A stretch of DNA of 64,000 nt. It comes from Candidatus Aminicenantota bacterium. GTDB taxonomy: Bacteria > Acidobacteriota > Aminicenantia > S016-38. Below the pieces are notes generated by a model. It was not told the DNA's origin, did not search any database, and saw only the letters and a program-made list of their open reading frames with translations. Shown here one piece after another: positions 47,865-58,800 of the stretch. The stretch's first letter is position 1. Each line of letters starts with the position of its first letter. The position numbers and the translations under genes are program-made. The stretch covers positions 588,162-652,161 of the forward strand of contig JAMOUJ010000005.1 of the NCBI GenBank assembly GCA_027068075.1, in the 5' to 3' direction.

Positions 47865-48597
47865 AGACCTGAGCATCCTGGACCACCTGGAGGAACTTAG
47901 GAAGAGGGTTTTTTATTCCCTGGTGGCGGTGCTGGTGGTTTTCGTGGTCAACTGGTTCTTCGCCAGGGACCTCTTCAACATAATAGCCCGACCCATCGTT
48001 AAATACCTTCCCCCGGGACAGAGGTTGGCCTTTACTTCCCTTACCACTCCCTTTATGGTTTATCTCAAGGTGGCCTTCCTGGCGGCCCTTTTCTTTGCCT
48101 CCCCCTTTGTGGCTTATCAGGTCTGGAAGTTTGTAGCCCCCGCCCTTTACCCCCACGAGAAAAAATATGTGATTCCCTTCGTTCTTTCCACCTCCTTCTT
48201 CTTCTTGTTGGGAGGTGCCTTCGGATACTTCGTGGTTTTTCCTTTTACCTGTCGGTTTTTTCTCCACCTGGGAAGCGATTTCACCCCCATAATAACCATA
48301 GACAAATACTTCAACCTGGCCATTGAGATAATATTGGGGATTGCCATAATCTTTGAACTACCTGTGGTTATCTTCATACTTTCCAGGCTGGGAATTCTTA
48401 CGCCGAAGTTCATGATAAAAAACCTTAAATATGCGGTGCTTTTTGCCTTCGTGGCCGCCGGAATAATCACCCCCACCCCCGACGCCATCACCCAGACCAT
48501 AGTGGCAGGGCCCTTTATTCTTCTTTACCTTATAGGGGTTCTGGTAAGTTGGCTTGCCTCCCCCCGGGACAAGGTTGACAGCCAGGAGAGCACTTAA
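47842..48597 (+). CDS. tatC: Twin-arginine translocase subunit TatC
   Basis: ILDHLEELRKRVFYSLVAVLVVF, APALYPHEKKY, RFFIMN..GIITPTPDAITQ. Confidence 0.95.
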   Translation: MKKKKQDEDLSILDHLEELRKRVFYSLVAVLVVFVVNWFFARDLFNIIARPIVKYLPPGQRLAFTSLTTPFMVYLKVAFLAALFFASPFVAYQVWKFVAPALYPHEKKYVIPFVLSTSFFFLLGGAFGYFVVFPFTCRFFLHLGSDFTPIITIDKYFNLAIEIILGIAIIFELPVVIFILSRLGILTPKFMIKNLKYAVLFAFVAAGIITPTPDAITQTIVAGPFILLYLIGVLVSWLASPRDKVDSQEST

Positions 48598-48604
48598 ATA
48601 TAAT
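48575..48604 (+). promoter_or_regulatory. Promoter TTGACA-18-TATAAT inside/after tatC, -10 ends 6 nt before ATG 48611
   Basis: TTGACA 48575-48580; TATAAT 48599-48604. Confidence 0.8.
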
Positions 48605-48610
48605 CCCTCC

Positions 48611-49963
48611 ATGGCAAAGAGGGGTAAATGGAATTCCACCCTGGGCTTTGTCCTGGCGGCGGCGGGTTCCGCCGTGGGCCTTGGAAACATATGGAGGTTC
48701 CCTTATGTAACCGGCAAGAACGGGGGGGCGGTCTTCTTATTCTTTTACATACTGGCCGTGGTCTTCCTGGGATTGGTGGTGATGTATGCGGAACTTTCCC
48801 TGGGCAGAGCCACCCAGAGGAACCCCGTGGGGGCCTTTGAGAGAATAAAACCGGGCTCCCCCTGGAAGGCGGTGGGTTTTCTGGGGGTTTTTACCGGCGT
48901 GGGCATACTATCCTATTATTCGGTCATAGCCGGCTGGACCCTCTATTATTTTTACATCTCTTCCCTGGGGAAATTCTCCCAAGGACTCACCGAGGCCCAG
49001 ATAGATGAAGTCTTCTCCGTCTTTGTTTCCAATCCCTTCCTCACAGTTCTCCTTCTGGTGGTTTTTATTTTTCTGACATGCTTCATAGTATCCCGGGGCG
49101 TTTCTTCGGGGATAGAGAGGTGGACCGGGATTCTCATGCCCCTGCTTTTTCTCATACTTTTAATTCTTTCAGTGTATTCCCTTACCCTACCCGGTGCCGG
49201 TGAGGGGCTTAAATTTTATTTGAAACCCGATTTTTCCAAGGTGAGTTTGAAGATGATACTCAGCGCCGTGGGACAGGCTTTCTTTTCCCTGAGCCTGGGC
49301 ATGGGGGCCATGATTACCTACGGGAGTTATCTGTCTAAAAAGGACAATCTCTTTGCCTCGGGGATTGAGGTGGTGGCCTTTGACACCCTGGTGGCCTTCC
49401 TGGCAGGGATAATAATTTTTCCCACCGTTTTTACCTACGGTCTTTCCCCCCGGGCAGGCGCCGCCCTGGTTTTCAAGACCCTGCCCTTCACCTTTTCCAA
49501 ACTGCCCCTGGGCAGGTTGTTCGGTCCCCTGTTCTTCTTCCTCCTGGCCATAGCCGCCCTGACTTCCACCATAAGCCTGGTGGAGGTGGCCACATCCTAC
49601 CTGGTGGACGAAAGGAAGTTCTCCAGGCCCCGGGCCGCCTTCCTGGTGGGTGCGGTGGCCGTCCTTCTGGGAATTCCCTCGGCTCTATCCACTTCTTCGT
49701 CGGTCTTTTCAAAATTCGCCTTTGGAAAGAGTTTTCTGGATCTGATGGATTACATATGGGCCAATATTTCTCTCCCCCTGGGGGCCCTTCTCCTTTCCGT
49801 TTTCGTGGGATACATCTGGGGAGCGGAGAAGGCTGCCCTGGAGATCAGGCCTGAAAAACACAGAAAGTTTCCCGGGGAGGACCTCTGGATCTACGACCTC
49901 AAGTATTTCGTGCCCATAGTTCTTTCCGCCATTCTTCTCTTCTCGCTTCTGGGGAGTTCATGA
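48611..49963 (+). CDS. Sodium-dependent neurotransmitter:sodium symporter (SNF) family transporter
   Basis: WNSTLGFVLAAAGSAVGLGNIWRFPYVTGKNGGAVFLFFY signature; start ATG 48611. Confidence 0.96.
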   Translation: MAKRGKWNSTLGFVLAAAGSAVGLGNIWRFPYVTGKNGGAVFLFFYILAVVFLGLVVMYAELSLGRATQRNPVGAFERIKPGSPWKAVGFLGVFTGVGILSYYSVIAGWTLYYFYISSLGKFSQGLTEAQIDEVFSVFVSNPFLTVLLLVVFIFLTCFIVSRGVSSGIERWTGILMPLLFLILLILSVYSLTLPGAGEGLKFYLKPDFSKVSLKMILSAVGQAFFSLSLGMGAMITYGSYLSKKDNLFASGIEVVAFDTLVAFLAGIIIFPTVFTYGLSPRAGAALVFKTLPFTFSKLPLGRLFGPLFFFLLAIAALTSTISLVEVATSYLVDERKFSRPRAAFLVGAVAVLLGIPSALSTSSSVFSKFAFGKSFLDLMDYIWANISLPLGALLLSVFVGYIWGAEKAALEIRPEKHRKFPGEDLWIYDLKYFVPIVLSAILLFSLLGSS

Positions 49964-51057
49964 AGGAAATCTTCTGTTTTTTATTTTCCCTTTCACCCTT
50001 CTTTTCCATAACCCTGGCCGAGGGCCTGGTAATTCTGGGAGCCCTGTGGACCGGCTATCGTCTGCTAAGGGGAGAGAAGATAAAACCCCCGGTTTTTTTC
50101 TGGGCCCTCGCTCTCTTTGCGGTTTTTTCCTTCCTTTCGGCGCTGTTTTCCCTGGACCGGGGAATTAGCCTCCGGGACACCCGGGAATTGTTCCTCTACC
50201 TGATACCCCTGGTGGTGGTTTCCTGTGCCCCCGGGGCCTTGAAGAAGGGAGTAATTCTGGGGGCGGGCCTGGCTTCCTTCCTGGGAATTGTCCGGGAGGT
50301 CTTCGTGAGGCAGGAGAGGCTTACGGGGTTCGTAGGGCATTACATGACGGAAGGGGGGCTCATGATGATGGCCCTGATTTTTACCCTGGGGGTTCTTCTA
50401 TTTGAGGATTTCAGGTGGGAGTACCTCGCTTCGGCCTTTTTTATCCTGGTGGCCCTACTCCTTACCCTCACCCGCAGCGCCTGGGTAGGGGCGGTGGTGG
50501 GCGCCCTTTTCCTGCTCTACAGGAAGAAGAAACTTCTGGCAGGGTTGTTCATCCCTGCGGTCCTGATGGTGTTTCTCATCTCTCCCGCTAAAATTAAGGA
50601 GAGGGCCCTATCCATTTTCTCCCTGAGCAATCCCACCAATGTGGAGAGGATAAACATGTGGCGGGTGGGGCTCAAAATGGCTAAACTCCGTCCTCTGCTG
50701 GGAATCGGCCAGAACATGGCCTCCAGGGTTTACCCCTCATACAGAATAAAGGGCCAACCCCCTGAGGAGATTCCCCATCTTCACAACACATACCTCCAGA
50801 TAACGGTGGAAAGGGGACTCCTGGGGATTTTGAGTTTCCTGGCCTTCGTATTTCTGGCCCTCAGGGAATTGTGGAGGAGAAAGGGGATGGCCCTGGCCCT
50901 TCCGGCCCTGGCCGTGGTTCTGGGGTTTCTGACCTCTGGATTCTTTGAGTACAATTTCGGCGATTCCGAGGTAAAGATAGCCTTTTTGATCATCGTATCA
51001 CTTCCCTTTGCTTATAACAAGGAGGTTTTAAATGATAAAAATTCCCAAGAGGCTTGA
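49960..51057 (+). CDS. O-antigen ligase-like (Wzy/WaaL) membrane protein
   Basis: Polytopic; LLTLTRSAWVGAVVGALFLL ... GIGQNMASRVYP ... PHLHNTYLQITVERGLLGILSFL. Confidence 0.86.
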   Translation: MKEIFCFLFSLSPFFSITLAEGLVILGALWTGYRLLRGEKIKPPVFFWALALFAVFSFLSALFSLDRGISLRDTRELFLYLIPLVVVSCAPGALKKGVILGAGLASFLGIVREVFVRQERLTGFVGHYMTEGGLMMMALIFTLGVLLFEDFRWEYLASAFFILVALLLTLTRSAWVGAVVGALFLLYRKKKLLAGLFIPAVLMVFLISPAKIKERALSIFSLSNPTNVERINMWRVGLKMAKLRPLLGIGQNMASRVYPSYRIKGQPPEEIPHLHNTYLQITVERGLLGILSFLAFVFLALRELWRRKGMALALPALAVVLGFLTSGFFEYNFGDSEVKIAFLIIVSLPFAYNKEVLNDKNSQEA

Positions 51058-52123
51058 GAAATACGAGGTCTATGTTCCCGGAAAGCCCCTGGAGGAGGCT
51101 CAGCGGGAACTGGGGGTGGAGAGGGTCGTAAAACTGGCCTCCAACGAAAACCCCATCGGGACTTCTCCCCGGGCCCTGGAGGCCATAAGGAGGTGGATGG
51201 ACAGGGTTCGCCTTTATCCCGATTCAGGTTCCTATTATCTTTCCCGGAAGATTTCATCTTTTCTGGGGGTTTCTCCGAAGCAGGTCCTGGTGGGACCCGG
51301 CTCTGCGGTCATAGCCAAGTGGATAGCCCGGGCCCTTCTGGAGGAGGGGGACAGGGTGATAACCTCGGACAAGACCTTTCTAATTTACAAAATAGCGGTT
51401 CAGGAGACCCCGGCGGAACTTATAAAGGTTCCTGCCAAGGATTACCGATACGACCTGGAAGGCATCCTCTCCCGGGTGGATTCGCGGACCCGTATAATTT
51501 TCATAGCCAACCCCAACAATCCCACGGGAACCCACATAGAGGAGAAGGAATTTCACAAATTCATGGAGAACATCCCGGAGGATGTCCTGGTGGTTTACGA
51601 CGAAGCCTATCGGGAATATGTGGAATCTCCCCATCACCCCAGGGGTGAGGAACTTCTGAAGGAGTTTTCCAATCTGGTGGTTCTCAGAACCTTCTCAAAG
51701 ATATACGGGATGGCGGGGATGAGGGTTGGATATGCCCTATTCGGGGAGAGGGCGGTGAAGGACGCCGTATGGAAGGTTGTTCCTCCCTTCCCCGTGGGCC
51801 TTCTGGGTCAGAAGGCGGCGGAGGCGGCCCTGGACGACGAGGATTTTGTAAAAAGGAGTTTTGAGAACAACCTGGCAGGCAAGGAGTACCTCTACGGAGA
51901 ACTTCGCCGCCTGGGGCTCAAATACATCCCCACCCAGACCAACTTCATATTTATCCTTCCCCTTGGGGATGCCAGGGAGGTGGTGAGGGCCTTGTTCAAA
52001 AGGGGAATTATAGTCAGGCATACCCGGGCCTTTGATGCCCCCGAGGGGTTCAGGGTGACCATTGGAACACCGGAGGAGAACAGAATCTTTATTGAAAACC
52101 TGGAGGATGTCCTTGGCGGCTAA
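51032..52123 (+). CDS. hisC: Histidinol-phosphate aminotransferase
   Basis: KLASNENPIGTSPRALEAIRRWMDRVRLYPDSG, NPNNPTGT, DEAYREY, RTFSKIYGMAGMRVGYALF. Confidence 0.93.
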   Translation: MIKIPKRLEKYEVYVPGKPLEEAQRELGVERVVKLASNENPIGTSPRALEAIRRWMDRVRLYPDSGSYYLSRKISSFLGVSPKQVLVGPGSAVIAKWIARALLEEGDRVITSDKTFLIYKIAVQETPAELIKVPAKDYRYDLEGILSRVDSRTRIIFIANPNNPTGTHIEEKEFHKFMENIPEDVLVVYDEAYREYVESPHHPRGEELLKEFSNLVVLRTFSKIYGMAGMRVGYALFGERAVKDAVWKVVPPFPVGLLGQKAAEAALDDEDFVKRSFENNLAGKEYLYGELRRLGLKYIPTQTNFIFILPLGDAREVVRALFKRGIIVRHTRAFDAPEGFRVTIGTPEENRIFIENLEDVLGG

Positions 52124-52778
52124 TCCTGCAGTGGCCATTGACGGGCCCGCCGGCGCGGGAAAGAGCACCCTGGCCAGATTGCTGGCCGAAAAATTGGGGT
52201 TCGTTTATGTAAACACCGGGGCCATGTATAGGGCCGTAGCCCTCCTCTGGAAGGAGAGGGGAGGCGATCCGGTGGAGATCGCCCGAAACCTTGAATTTGA
52301 CATGAAAGGGGATAGGATTCTGGTGGAGGGAAGGGATGTTACCGATAAACTTTACACCCCCGAAATATCCGAACTTTCCTCCAAGATTTCCACCGACCCC
52401 CGGGTTAGGGAGGCCCTGGTGGCCCTTCAGCGATCCATGAGGGAGAGGTACCCCGTGGTGATGGAGGGCCGGGACATAGGCACGGTGGTTCTTCCCGATG
52501 CCGAGGTCAAGTTTTTCGTCACCGCTTCTGCCCTGGAGCGGGCCCGGAGGAGGAAGGCCCAGTTTTCAGACCCCAGGCCCCTGGAGGAGATAAGGGAGGA
52601 GATTGAAAGGCGGGATCGGAGGGATTCCTCCCGGCGGGCATCCCCCCTCCGCAGGGCACCGGATGCCCTGGTGGTGGATACCACGGGGATGGGGATTGAA
52701 GAAACCCTGGAAGTTCTTTTAAGATTTGTAAAGGATAGGTTAAAGGCCTATAATAGAAAAAACCAAAAAAGGAGGTAA
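52107..52778 (+). CDS. cmk: Cytidylate kinase
   Basis: IDGPAGAGKSTLARLLAEKLGFVYVNTGAMYRAVAL, EGRDIGTVVLPDAEVKFFVTA; start ATG 52107. Confidence 0.95.
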   Translation: MSLAANPAVAIDGPAGAGKSTLARLLAEKLGFVYVNTGAMYRAVALLWKERGGDPVEIARNLEFDMKGDRILVEGRDVTDKLYTPEISELSSKISTDPRVREALVALQRSMRERYPVVMEGRDIGTVVLPDAEVKFFVTASALERARRRKAQFSDPRPLEEIREEIERRDRRDSSRRASPLRRAPDALVVDTTGMGIEETLEVLLRFVKDRLKAYNRKNQKRR

Positions 52779-52780
52779 AC

Positions 52781-53170
52781 ATGAGTGCGGGGATCTTTAC
52801 GGCAACAGGGATTATCTTTTTGGTGGTGTTTCTTCTTATAGGAGCCCTTTTCCTTTGGGTAGGGGCTAAGGTCGCTAAAATAGCCGGAGCCACCTTTGGA
52901 AAGGCGTTTCTGGCGGCTCTTCTGGGAGTGGTAGCCGGGCTTATTCTGGGTCTGGTTCCGGCCATCGGATGGCTCCTGGGAATAATTGCCTACATCATCA
53001 TTATCAAGTATGTGTTCAACACCGATTGGGGCAAGGCCATAATCGCATGGCTCATAGCCTTCGTGGCCAGCCTCATCGTGGGCTTCATCCTGGCCAAGGT
53101 TTTCGGAATTACCCTGTTTGCTCTGGGTAAGGCCGGGGCTTCTGCTGGGATGCTTTATCTTCTCACATAA
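52781..53170 (+). CDS. Small Gly-rich polytopic membrane protein, hypothetical
   Basis: Four hydrophobic segments; good SD (AAGGAGGTAAACATG); own promoter TTGTAA-17-TATAAT upstream. Confidence 0.75.
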   Translation: MSAGIFTATGIIFLVVFLLIGALFLWVGAKVAKIAGATFGKAFLAALLGVVAGLILGLVPAIGWLLGIIAYIIIIKYVFNTDWGKAIIAWLIAFVASLIVGFILAKVFGITLFALGKAGASAGMLYLLT

Positions 53171-54222
53171 GACTTTCTTCTAACTTCTCGTACACCCAGT
53201 AGGTATTCTTCTGCTTCCAGCAGGAGAAGGACCAAACTGAAGGCGGCCAGGTATTGCTTCGGGAAATGCTGGGGGAAGTGGACGCTGAAACTCAAAATCA
53301 TGGCCACAGATAGGGGGGAAAGGGATAGGAAGCCCTTTTCCCCCAAAACCACTCCGTATAGGGTTTTAAGGGCGAAAAATAACAGGGCCAACCCCAGGGC
53401 CTTCCAGGTTAAGTAGGGGAAGGATGTAAAGCCCAGGTAGAGCAGCAGGAAGATGAAGATGGGTTTTTCCATGGGAATTAACCTGGGGATCATCCTTTCC
53501 GTTCCCACCAGTTTGGGCAGGTTGGCGTAGAGGAGTCCCGAGGCGAACCCCACGAAGATGGGGGAAAGAAGGAGGAAGGAGGAGGTGCCGGAGGAGAACA
53601 GGAGAAGCCCCAGGAGCAGGGCGTTTACCTCACCGGGGGTGGCCTTTATACCCAGGGAAATGTAGGCTATGGCTCCGAAAATCAGGGCCAGACCCAGGTG
53701 ATAAACCAGGGAGGTGAAAAAATCCCCCCTGGCCAGGGAGAATATGATGGCTAAGAAGGGAATACCCAGGATTTCCCATAAACCCACCATGGCCCTCTTT
53801 TCTTCGTCTACCCCGTAAAGGGAGACCAGGGATAGGGCCAGCCCCAGGGCAAGGGCTGGGAGAAGGGCCCTTGTCAACAACCAGGATACCAAGAAGAAAA
53901 AGAAAAGGGTGGGGAAGAAATAGATGACGGGTCTTCGGAAGTCCACCCTGGCCCTGAGCCTGGCGAGGTCCAGGGCAGCCCCTTCTAAGAATCCCACCAC
54001 CCCCAGGGAAAGAAGTAAGAAGGGAGACAACACCTCCATTTTCCCATTTAGAAGGGGATAGAAGGCGAAGCCCACCAGGACATAGAAGATGACCATCATA
54101 GGATAGGTGGCCCTCTCCATCCTGAGGACCTTCTTGCCCACCACTATCAAAAAGGTTATGAGCAGAAGGGAAAACAGAATTTTTACGGGAATGTTCAAGG
54201 CTTCCCCCCTGAGAATCCCCAC
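53155..54222 (-). CDS. Cation:proton antiporter-like (CPA-type) membrane protein
   Basis: About 11 hydrophobic segments; fold resembles Na+/H+ exchangers; tentative. Confidence 0.55.
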   Translation of the reverse strand: MGILRGEALNIPVKILFSLLLITFLIVVGKKVLRMERATYPMMVIFYVLVGFAFYPLLNGKMEVLSPFLLLSLGVVGFLEGAALDLARLRARVDFRRPVIYFFPTLFFFFLVSWLLTRALLPALALGLALSLVSLYGVDEEKRAMVGLWEILGIPFLAIIFSLARGDFFTSLVYHLGLALIFGAIAYISLGIKATPGEVNALLLGLLLFSSGTSSFLLLSPIFVGFASGLLYANLPKLVGTERMIPRLIPMEKPIFIFLLLYLGFTSFPYLTWKALGLALLFFALKTLYGVVLGEKGFLSLSPLSVAMILSFSVHFPQHFPKQYLAAFSLVLLLLEAEEYLLGVREVRRKSYVRR

Positions 54223-54716
54223 CTTTCCAATTTCTTACCCACCGAAAAATATCCCATGGAACTGTAGGAACTGACCACGAAATCTTCGGGGGTTGCCCCT
54301 TCCCTGGCCCAGGCCTTCCTGACCTCTCCCAGGATCAGGATGTGATCGGTGAATTTTACCTCTTCCAGGTAAACCACCTCCAGGGAGAGGGGGGCATCGG
54401 CAATTCTGGGGGAGTTTATGGTGGAGGAGGGTTCCCACCGGAAAAGGTCGGATTTATCGTGCCTTCTTCCGCTTAAGAGCCCCGCAGCGTCCGCCCGGCG
54501 GAGCATGGGGGGATCCACGAAGTTTACGGAAAAATCTCCGGTTTCCTTTATCATCCGGTAGGTATGTCTTTTTTCCTTTATCCCGATCCCCACCACCGGT
54601 GGATGCTCGTTGAACTGGCCGAAGAAAATGTAGGTGGAGGGATTGGGCTTCCTGCCGGAGACCACCACTACCAGAGGATAGGGGGCGGGATACTGGGGAC
54701 GGAGCCATTCAATCAT
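54195..54716 (-). CDS. Flavin reductase-like FMN-binding protein
   Basis: YPAPYPLVVVVSGRKPNPSTYIFFGQFNEHPPVVGIGI, GDFSVNFVDP. Confidence 0.82.
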   Translation of the reverse strand: MIEWLRPQYPAPYPLVVVVSGRKPNPSTYIFFGQFNEHPPVVGIGIKEKRHTYRMIKETGDFSVNFVDPPMLRRADAAGLLSGRRHDKSDLFRWEPSSTINSPRIADAPLSLEVVYLEEVKFTDHILILGEVRKAWAREGATPEDFVVSSYSSMGYFSVGKKLERWGFSGGKP

Positions 54717-55836
54717 AGGCCGCCTCCAGAATTCTTCTCAGATCATCCCGGGAAAGGTCAACGCTTTCCAGGCGGCGGTGACTGGTTTCCCAGGCCTTTC
54801 CCTCCACCGCCTTCAGGTCCCGGGCACCCAGTTCCTTCAGGGTCTTGTGAAGCCCCCATTCCTTCATCCATTTTTCAAACTCCCCCAGCCCTGTGTTCCA
54901 ATGGTAAACATCAAACAGGGCCTTGGTGAGGGAAGAAACCCTCCGGGGCCTTTTCTCCGCTACGATTTTCAGGTAAGGAATGAGAAGGGCCGCCAGTCCG
55001 CTTCCGTGGCTTATGTGGTCGTAAATTCCCGAAAGGGCGTGTTCTATGCCGTGCAGGACGAAGTGGCCGCCCCTTCCTGCCGAGAGGAAGGGGGATATGG
55101 CCAGGGTGGATGCCCAGCAGAGGTCGTCCATGCTTTCCTTATCCCCCCGGGATACCCTTTCCCAGGATTTCATGACGGTTTTGACGATAACTTCGGTAAA
55201 GCCGTTCTGAAGGGTGGCTTCATCTCCGGAGATGTAGCCCTCCAGGGCGTGGGAGATAATGTCCACCACCCCATCTCTTAGGACGGAGGAGGGAAGGGTG
55301 TGGGTGAGGAGGGGATCCCATACGGCTATCCTGGGCCAGAAGGCCGGGGAAAAGAGCCCTCTTTTCTCCTTAATCTCGGGATTGGAAAGCACCGCAAAGG
55401 GATCCGCTTCTGAGCCCGAGGCCGGCACGGTAGGGATGGCCACCAGCGGAAGGGAAGTTGAAAATTTCTTTTCCCCTGTCACATATTCCCAGGGCCTTCC
55501 TCCGCTTGGGACCAGGGCCGCTACGAACTTGGAGGCGTCCATGACGGAGCCACCACCCAGGGCTATAACCGCATCCACCCCTTCCCGGCGGGCCAGTTCC
55601 ACGCCCCTTTCCACTTCTTCCACTTTGGGATTGGGGGTTATTCCGTTGAAGTGAACGATTTTTTTGCCTTCCAGGAGTTTCCTCAACCGGTCCACCAACC
55701 CAAGTTTTTTAGCGGAGTTTCTGCCGGTTACCAGGAGGAAACTGTGGCCCAAGGGGGAAATTATTTCTCCCACACGGTCAAAGGCCCCCCTGGAGAAGAT
55801 TATCCTGGTGGGAAAGGTGAATTCAAATTTTCTCAT
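54709..55836 (-). CDS. Iron-containing alcohol dehydrogenase
   Basis: ALGGGSVMDASKFVAAL, IPTVPASGSEADPFAVL, GGHFVLHGIEHALSGIYDHISHGSGLAALL. Confidence 0.95.
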   Translation of the reverse strand: MRKFEFTFPTRIIFSRGAFDRVGEIISPLGHSFLLVTGRNSAKKLGLVDRLRKLLEGKKIVHFNGITPNPKVEEVERGVELARREGVDAVIALGGGSVMDASKFVAALVPSGGRPWEYVTGEKKFSTSLPLVAIPTVPASGSEADPFAVLSNPEIKEKRGLFSPAFWPRIAVWDPLLTHTLPSSVLRDGVVDIISHALEGYISGDEATLQNGFTEVIVKTVMKSWERVSRGDKESMDDLCWASTLAISPFLSAGRGGHFVLHGIEHALSGIYDHISHGSGLAALLIPYLKIVAEKRPRRVSSLTKALFDVYHWNTGLGEFEKWMKEWGLHKTLKELGARDLKAVEGKAWETSHRRLESVDLSRDDLRRILEAAYD

Positions 55837-55868
55837 AGGGAAATTATATAAATTGGCGGTGTGGTTTT

Positions 55869-58800
55869 CTACCACGCGGGCCTTATCAATTTCTGGGTTA
55901 TTTCAAAGGTAGTTCGGTGAAATATCTCCATGGTTTTCTTCCCATGCCTCTGGAGAAAATCGGCGTGGGCTTTCAGGTATTTTAACCCGCAACGGATAAG
56001 GTAGCGGAGAAAATCGCCGGAGGCGGTCTCGTCCATGAATTCCGGAACCTCCCGGGAAATGGGAACGGTGGATTTCAACTCCACCTTCCTGCCGTCTTTC
56101 CAGTAAACATTGTAGTTCTCCAGAACTTCCACGCGGAAGGCGTGGGGATTCCACCGCTGGGCCCAGCGGTAATACCTTCCGTAAAGCCTTCGGTTGAACC
56201 GCCTTATTTCCGGGTCCGAAGACAGGGTTTTCGCCAGGAACCTCAGCAATTCCATGCTCCTGGTGGAAAATTCCCTGTTCAGAGGGTTTTCCCGGGAGGA
56301 GAAGTAGAAGAAATGTCCCCGGGGTATCCAGTAGTTTCTGTAGGGAAAGGGCAAGTAGCCGGTGAACTGCTGGACCCATTCGTGGGATGGGTAGCCGTGG
56401 AGGTTCAGGAATATGTCCGCCTTCCACCTCTCCTGGATGGTGGCCCGGGCGTAACCCTCCGGGGCGTAAGGGAAGAATTCTTCGGTGTGGTATCCGATGT
56501 CCGTACCCAGGGCGTTGTATCTGCCGGCGTGGAGGGAGTGGAGGGGACTTTCCCTTTCCATCATCTCCAGGGCCAGTTGGGCGCCGTCCGGATTTTCCAC
56601 CGGAATGGCGGCGTAGTTCACACCCCTGGGAGGGGAGCCCATGAGGAACCTCAGAAGATAGGAGGTGGAAGAAACTTCGTTGGCGTGCTGGCGGGCGTTC
56701 AGCAGGAGGGTGGGTTTTTGGAGGTTGAAGTGGGAGGGGGAGTATCTGGGGCCGATGGCGGTGAGCCTTTCTACGGCCACAATCCATCTTCCCAGGAAAC
56801 TTTCCGCTATGGGATAGGCGAAGCCCGCCTTCTCCGCAAGACACCGGGCCTGGTCCGGGGAAAGGGGAGCCTCCCAGCGGGGTTTTGCTCCGGAGCAGGT
56901 GGGTTTTTTAAGTTTTCCTTTCAGGGAGAAACTCCTCGTTCTCTCCCTGAACTTCAGGGTAAGGATGATGTCTGTGGGGAATTCCACCGTTTTTATCCTG
57001 GAAAATCCCCGGCCGTAGAGGACGAAATCCTCTTCCTTTTCAAATTCAAGGCTTGCCCACAGGTTTTGTGGTCCCCATCCAAGGAGTTGGAGTTTAATCC
57101 TTCCCAGGGGATAGAACCTGGAAAGTTGCCTTTCCCTGAGGTAAACCCCGGGTTTTCGGTAATCGTAAACCTTAATGGAGAACTTCATTCCCCGGGGGGA
57201 GGTTTTCGCATAGGGAAGGATGGCCCCGGGGAAGATGTGTTCCTTGAGTTTTCCTCCCTCCTCCGTGGGCTTCAACATTTTTGAGACGAAGTATAAGGTG
57301 AAGAAGTACAGTTCGTCGTGGAGGGCCTCCGTGGTGCTCACCAGTTCCTGCCCCAGACCGAGTTTCATGTCGGGCTCCGGAGCCTGAAAATCCATTTCAA
57401 TGTAGGAGAAAAAGGGTTGTTTGTCCCAGGTGGGGTTTCCCCGGGTCCTTTTCATTATGAAGTTCCAGAGCCAGGGGAGGAATTTCTGCCTGTAAAATTC
57501 CCAGGCCAGTTCGGGATCGGTTTTTATCCGCCTGGAAAGCACCGTGGACTTTCCCCGCCAGGCGGTAACCCATCCCTCCACCCGGGGAAAGGGATCCCTC
57601 ATCACGGGAGGGTCAAGTTCAAACCTTCCCATGGATTTTCCTCTGGTGAAGGCCTCCACCGCATAAAGGGGGCCGCTGTCCTCCAGGACGAATTCTATCC
57701 TTTCCAGGGGGATTCCCAGCCTTTTGGACAGGATTTCGTCCACGGGGTAGAGTTCGTAGAGGAATTGATTGGGCGAGGAGGTGATTTCTCCCCCCCGGCC
57801 TGGCTTAACCCTTTTTACATGGATTACGATGCGGTCCGCCCCCTTTATCTTCGGCAAAACCTCCTCCAGAATCCAGAAGAGCCCGGCTTTGTAGGCCGAG
57901 CGTATCTTCACCCGTCCCCCAAATTCCCTTTCCAGGCTTCTTCTCCGTTCCGGGGATTCGCTCAGGTAGGCCAGGGCTCTTGTGTAGTTTTTCCCCTTCA
58001 GGATCTCCTTCAATCTTTCCCCTTCGTCCTTCTCCTCTATTTCCCGGGAATAGACCAGAACCTTTCCGTAGGTTTCCCCGGAAATATAAGGCCTTCCGAT
58101 GTGCTCTCCCAGCATGGCCCTTTGGGCCGCCGGGGGCAGGGCGAACCTCATTTTCTCCAGGAAGAACCTTGAAAAATACAGATTTTTTTCCTTTCTCAGA
58201 GCCGGAAAAAGGAAGGAAGAGGAGAAGTTCTCTGCACATTCCGGCCGAAGAAACCAGAAGGTTTTTCCCCTTTCCAGGCATAGGCCGTGGGTTTCTTCCA
58301 CCGCCCTGTGAATTTCGGTGAGCCTGCCCATCCCCAGAACCACGGCGGTCCTTTCCGGGGGGAGGTTTTTCTCCGAGAGATAAACGAAGGGGAAGTGGGC
58401 TTCGGTTGTTGAAAGCCCTGCCCGGAAGGCAAAATCTATGGCTCCCCTCCCCGCTTTCCTTTCCAGGATTAGAGCCAGGGGGGAGGAGAAGAGCCTTTCC
58501 AGTTCCGGAGTCTTTCTCCTTTTTTTGCCGGGAAAGACCCCGTAGGAAGGTTTCAAAAATTCCTCGGGACTCCCCCACCTCTCCAGGGAAACTCTGTTCT
58601 TTCCGGAGATGAAGGTGAGTTTTCTTATGTAGGGAAAATTGAGGGCATGGGGATTTTCTCCCCGCCTTCTATCCCGGGATAGTTCTCTAAGGTATTTTTC
58701 AAGTTTCCTGAAGTTACCCCTGACCTGGAAGGCCGCCTCCAGCACTTCCCCCCTTTTCTGGTAGGTGGAGAAGGTGGGAGAGACTTGTCCGATTATCTTC

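Noticed and set aside
56142-57284. 380-aa plus-strand ORF opposite the M14 gene
   Set aside because: Antisense shadow; same compositional signature.
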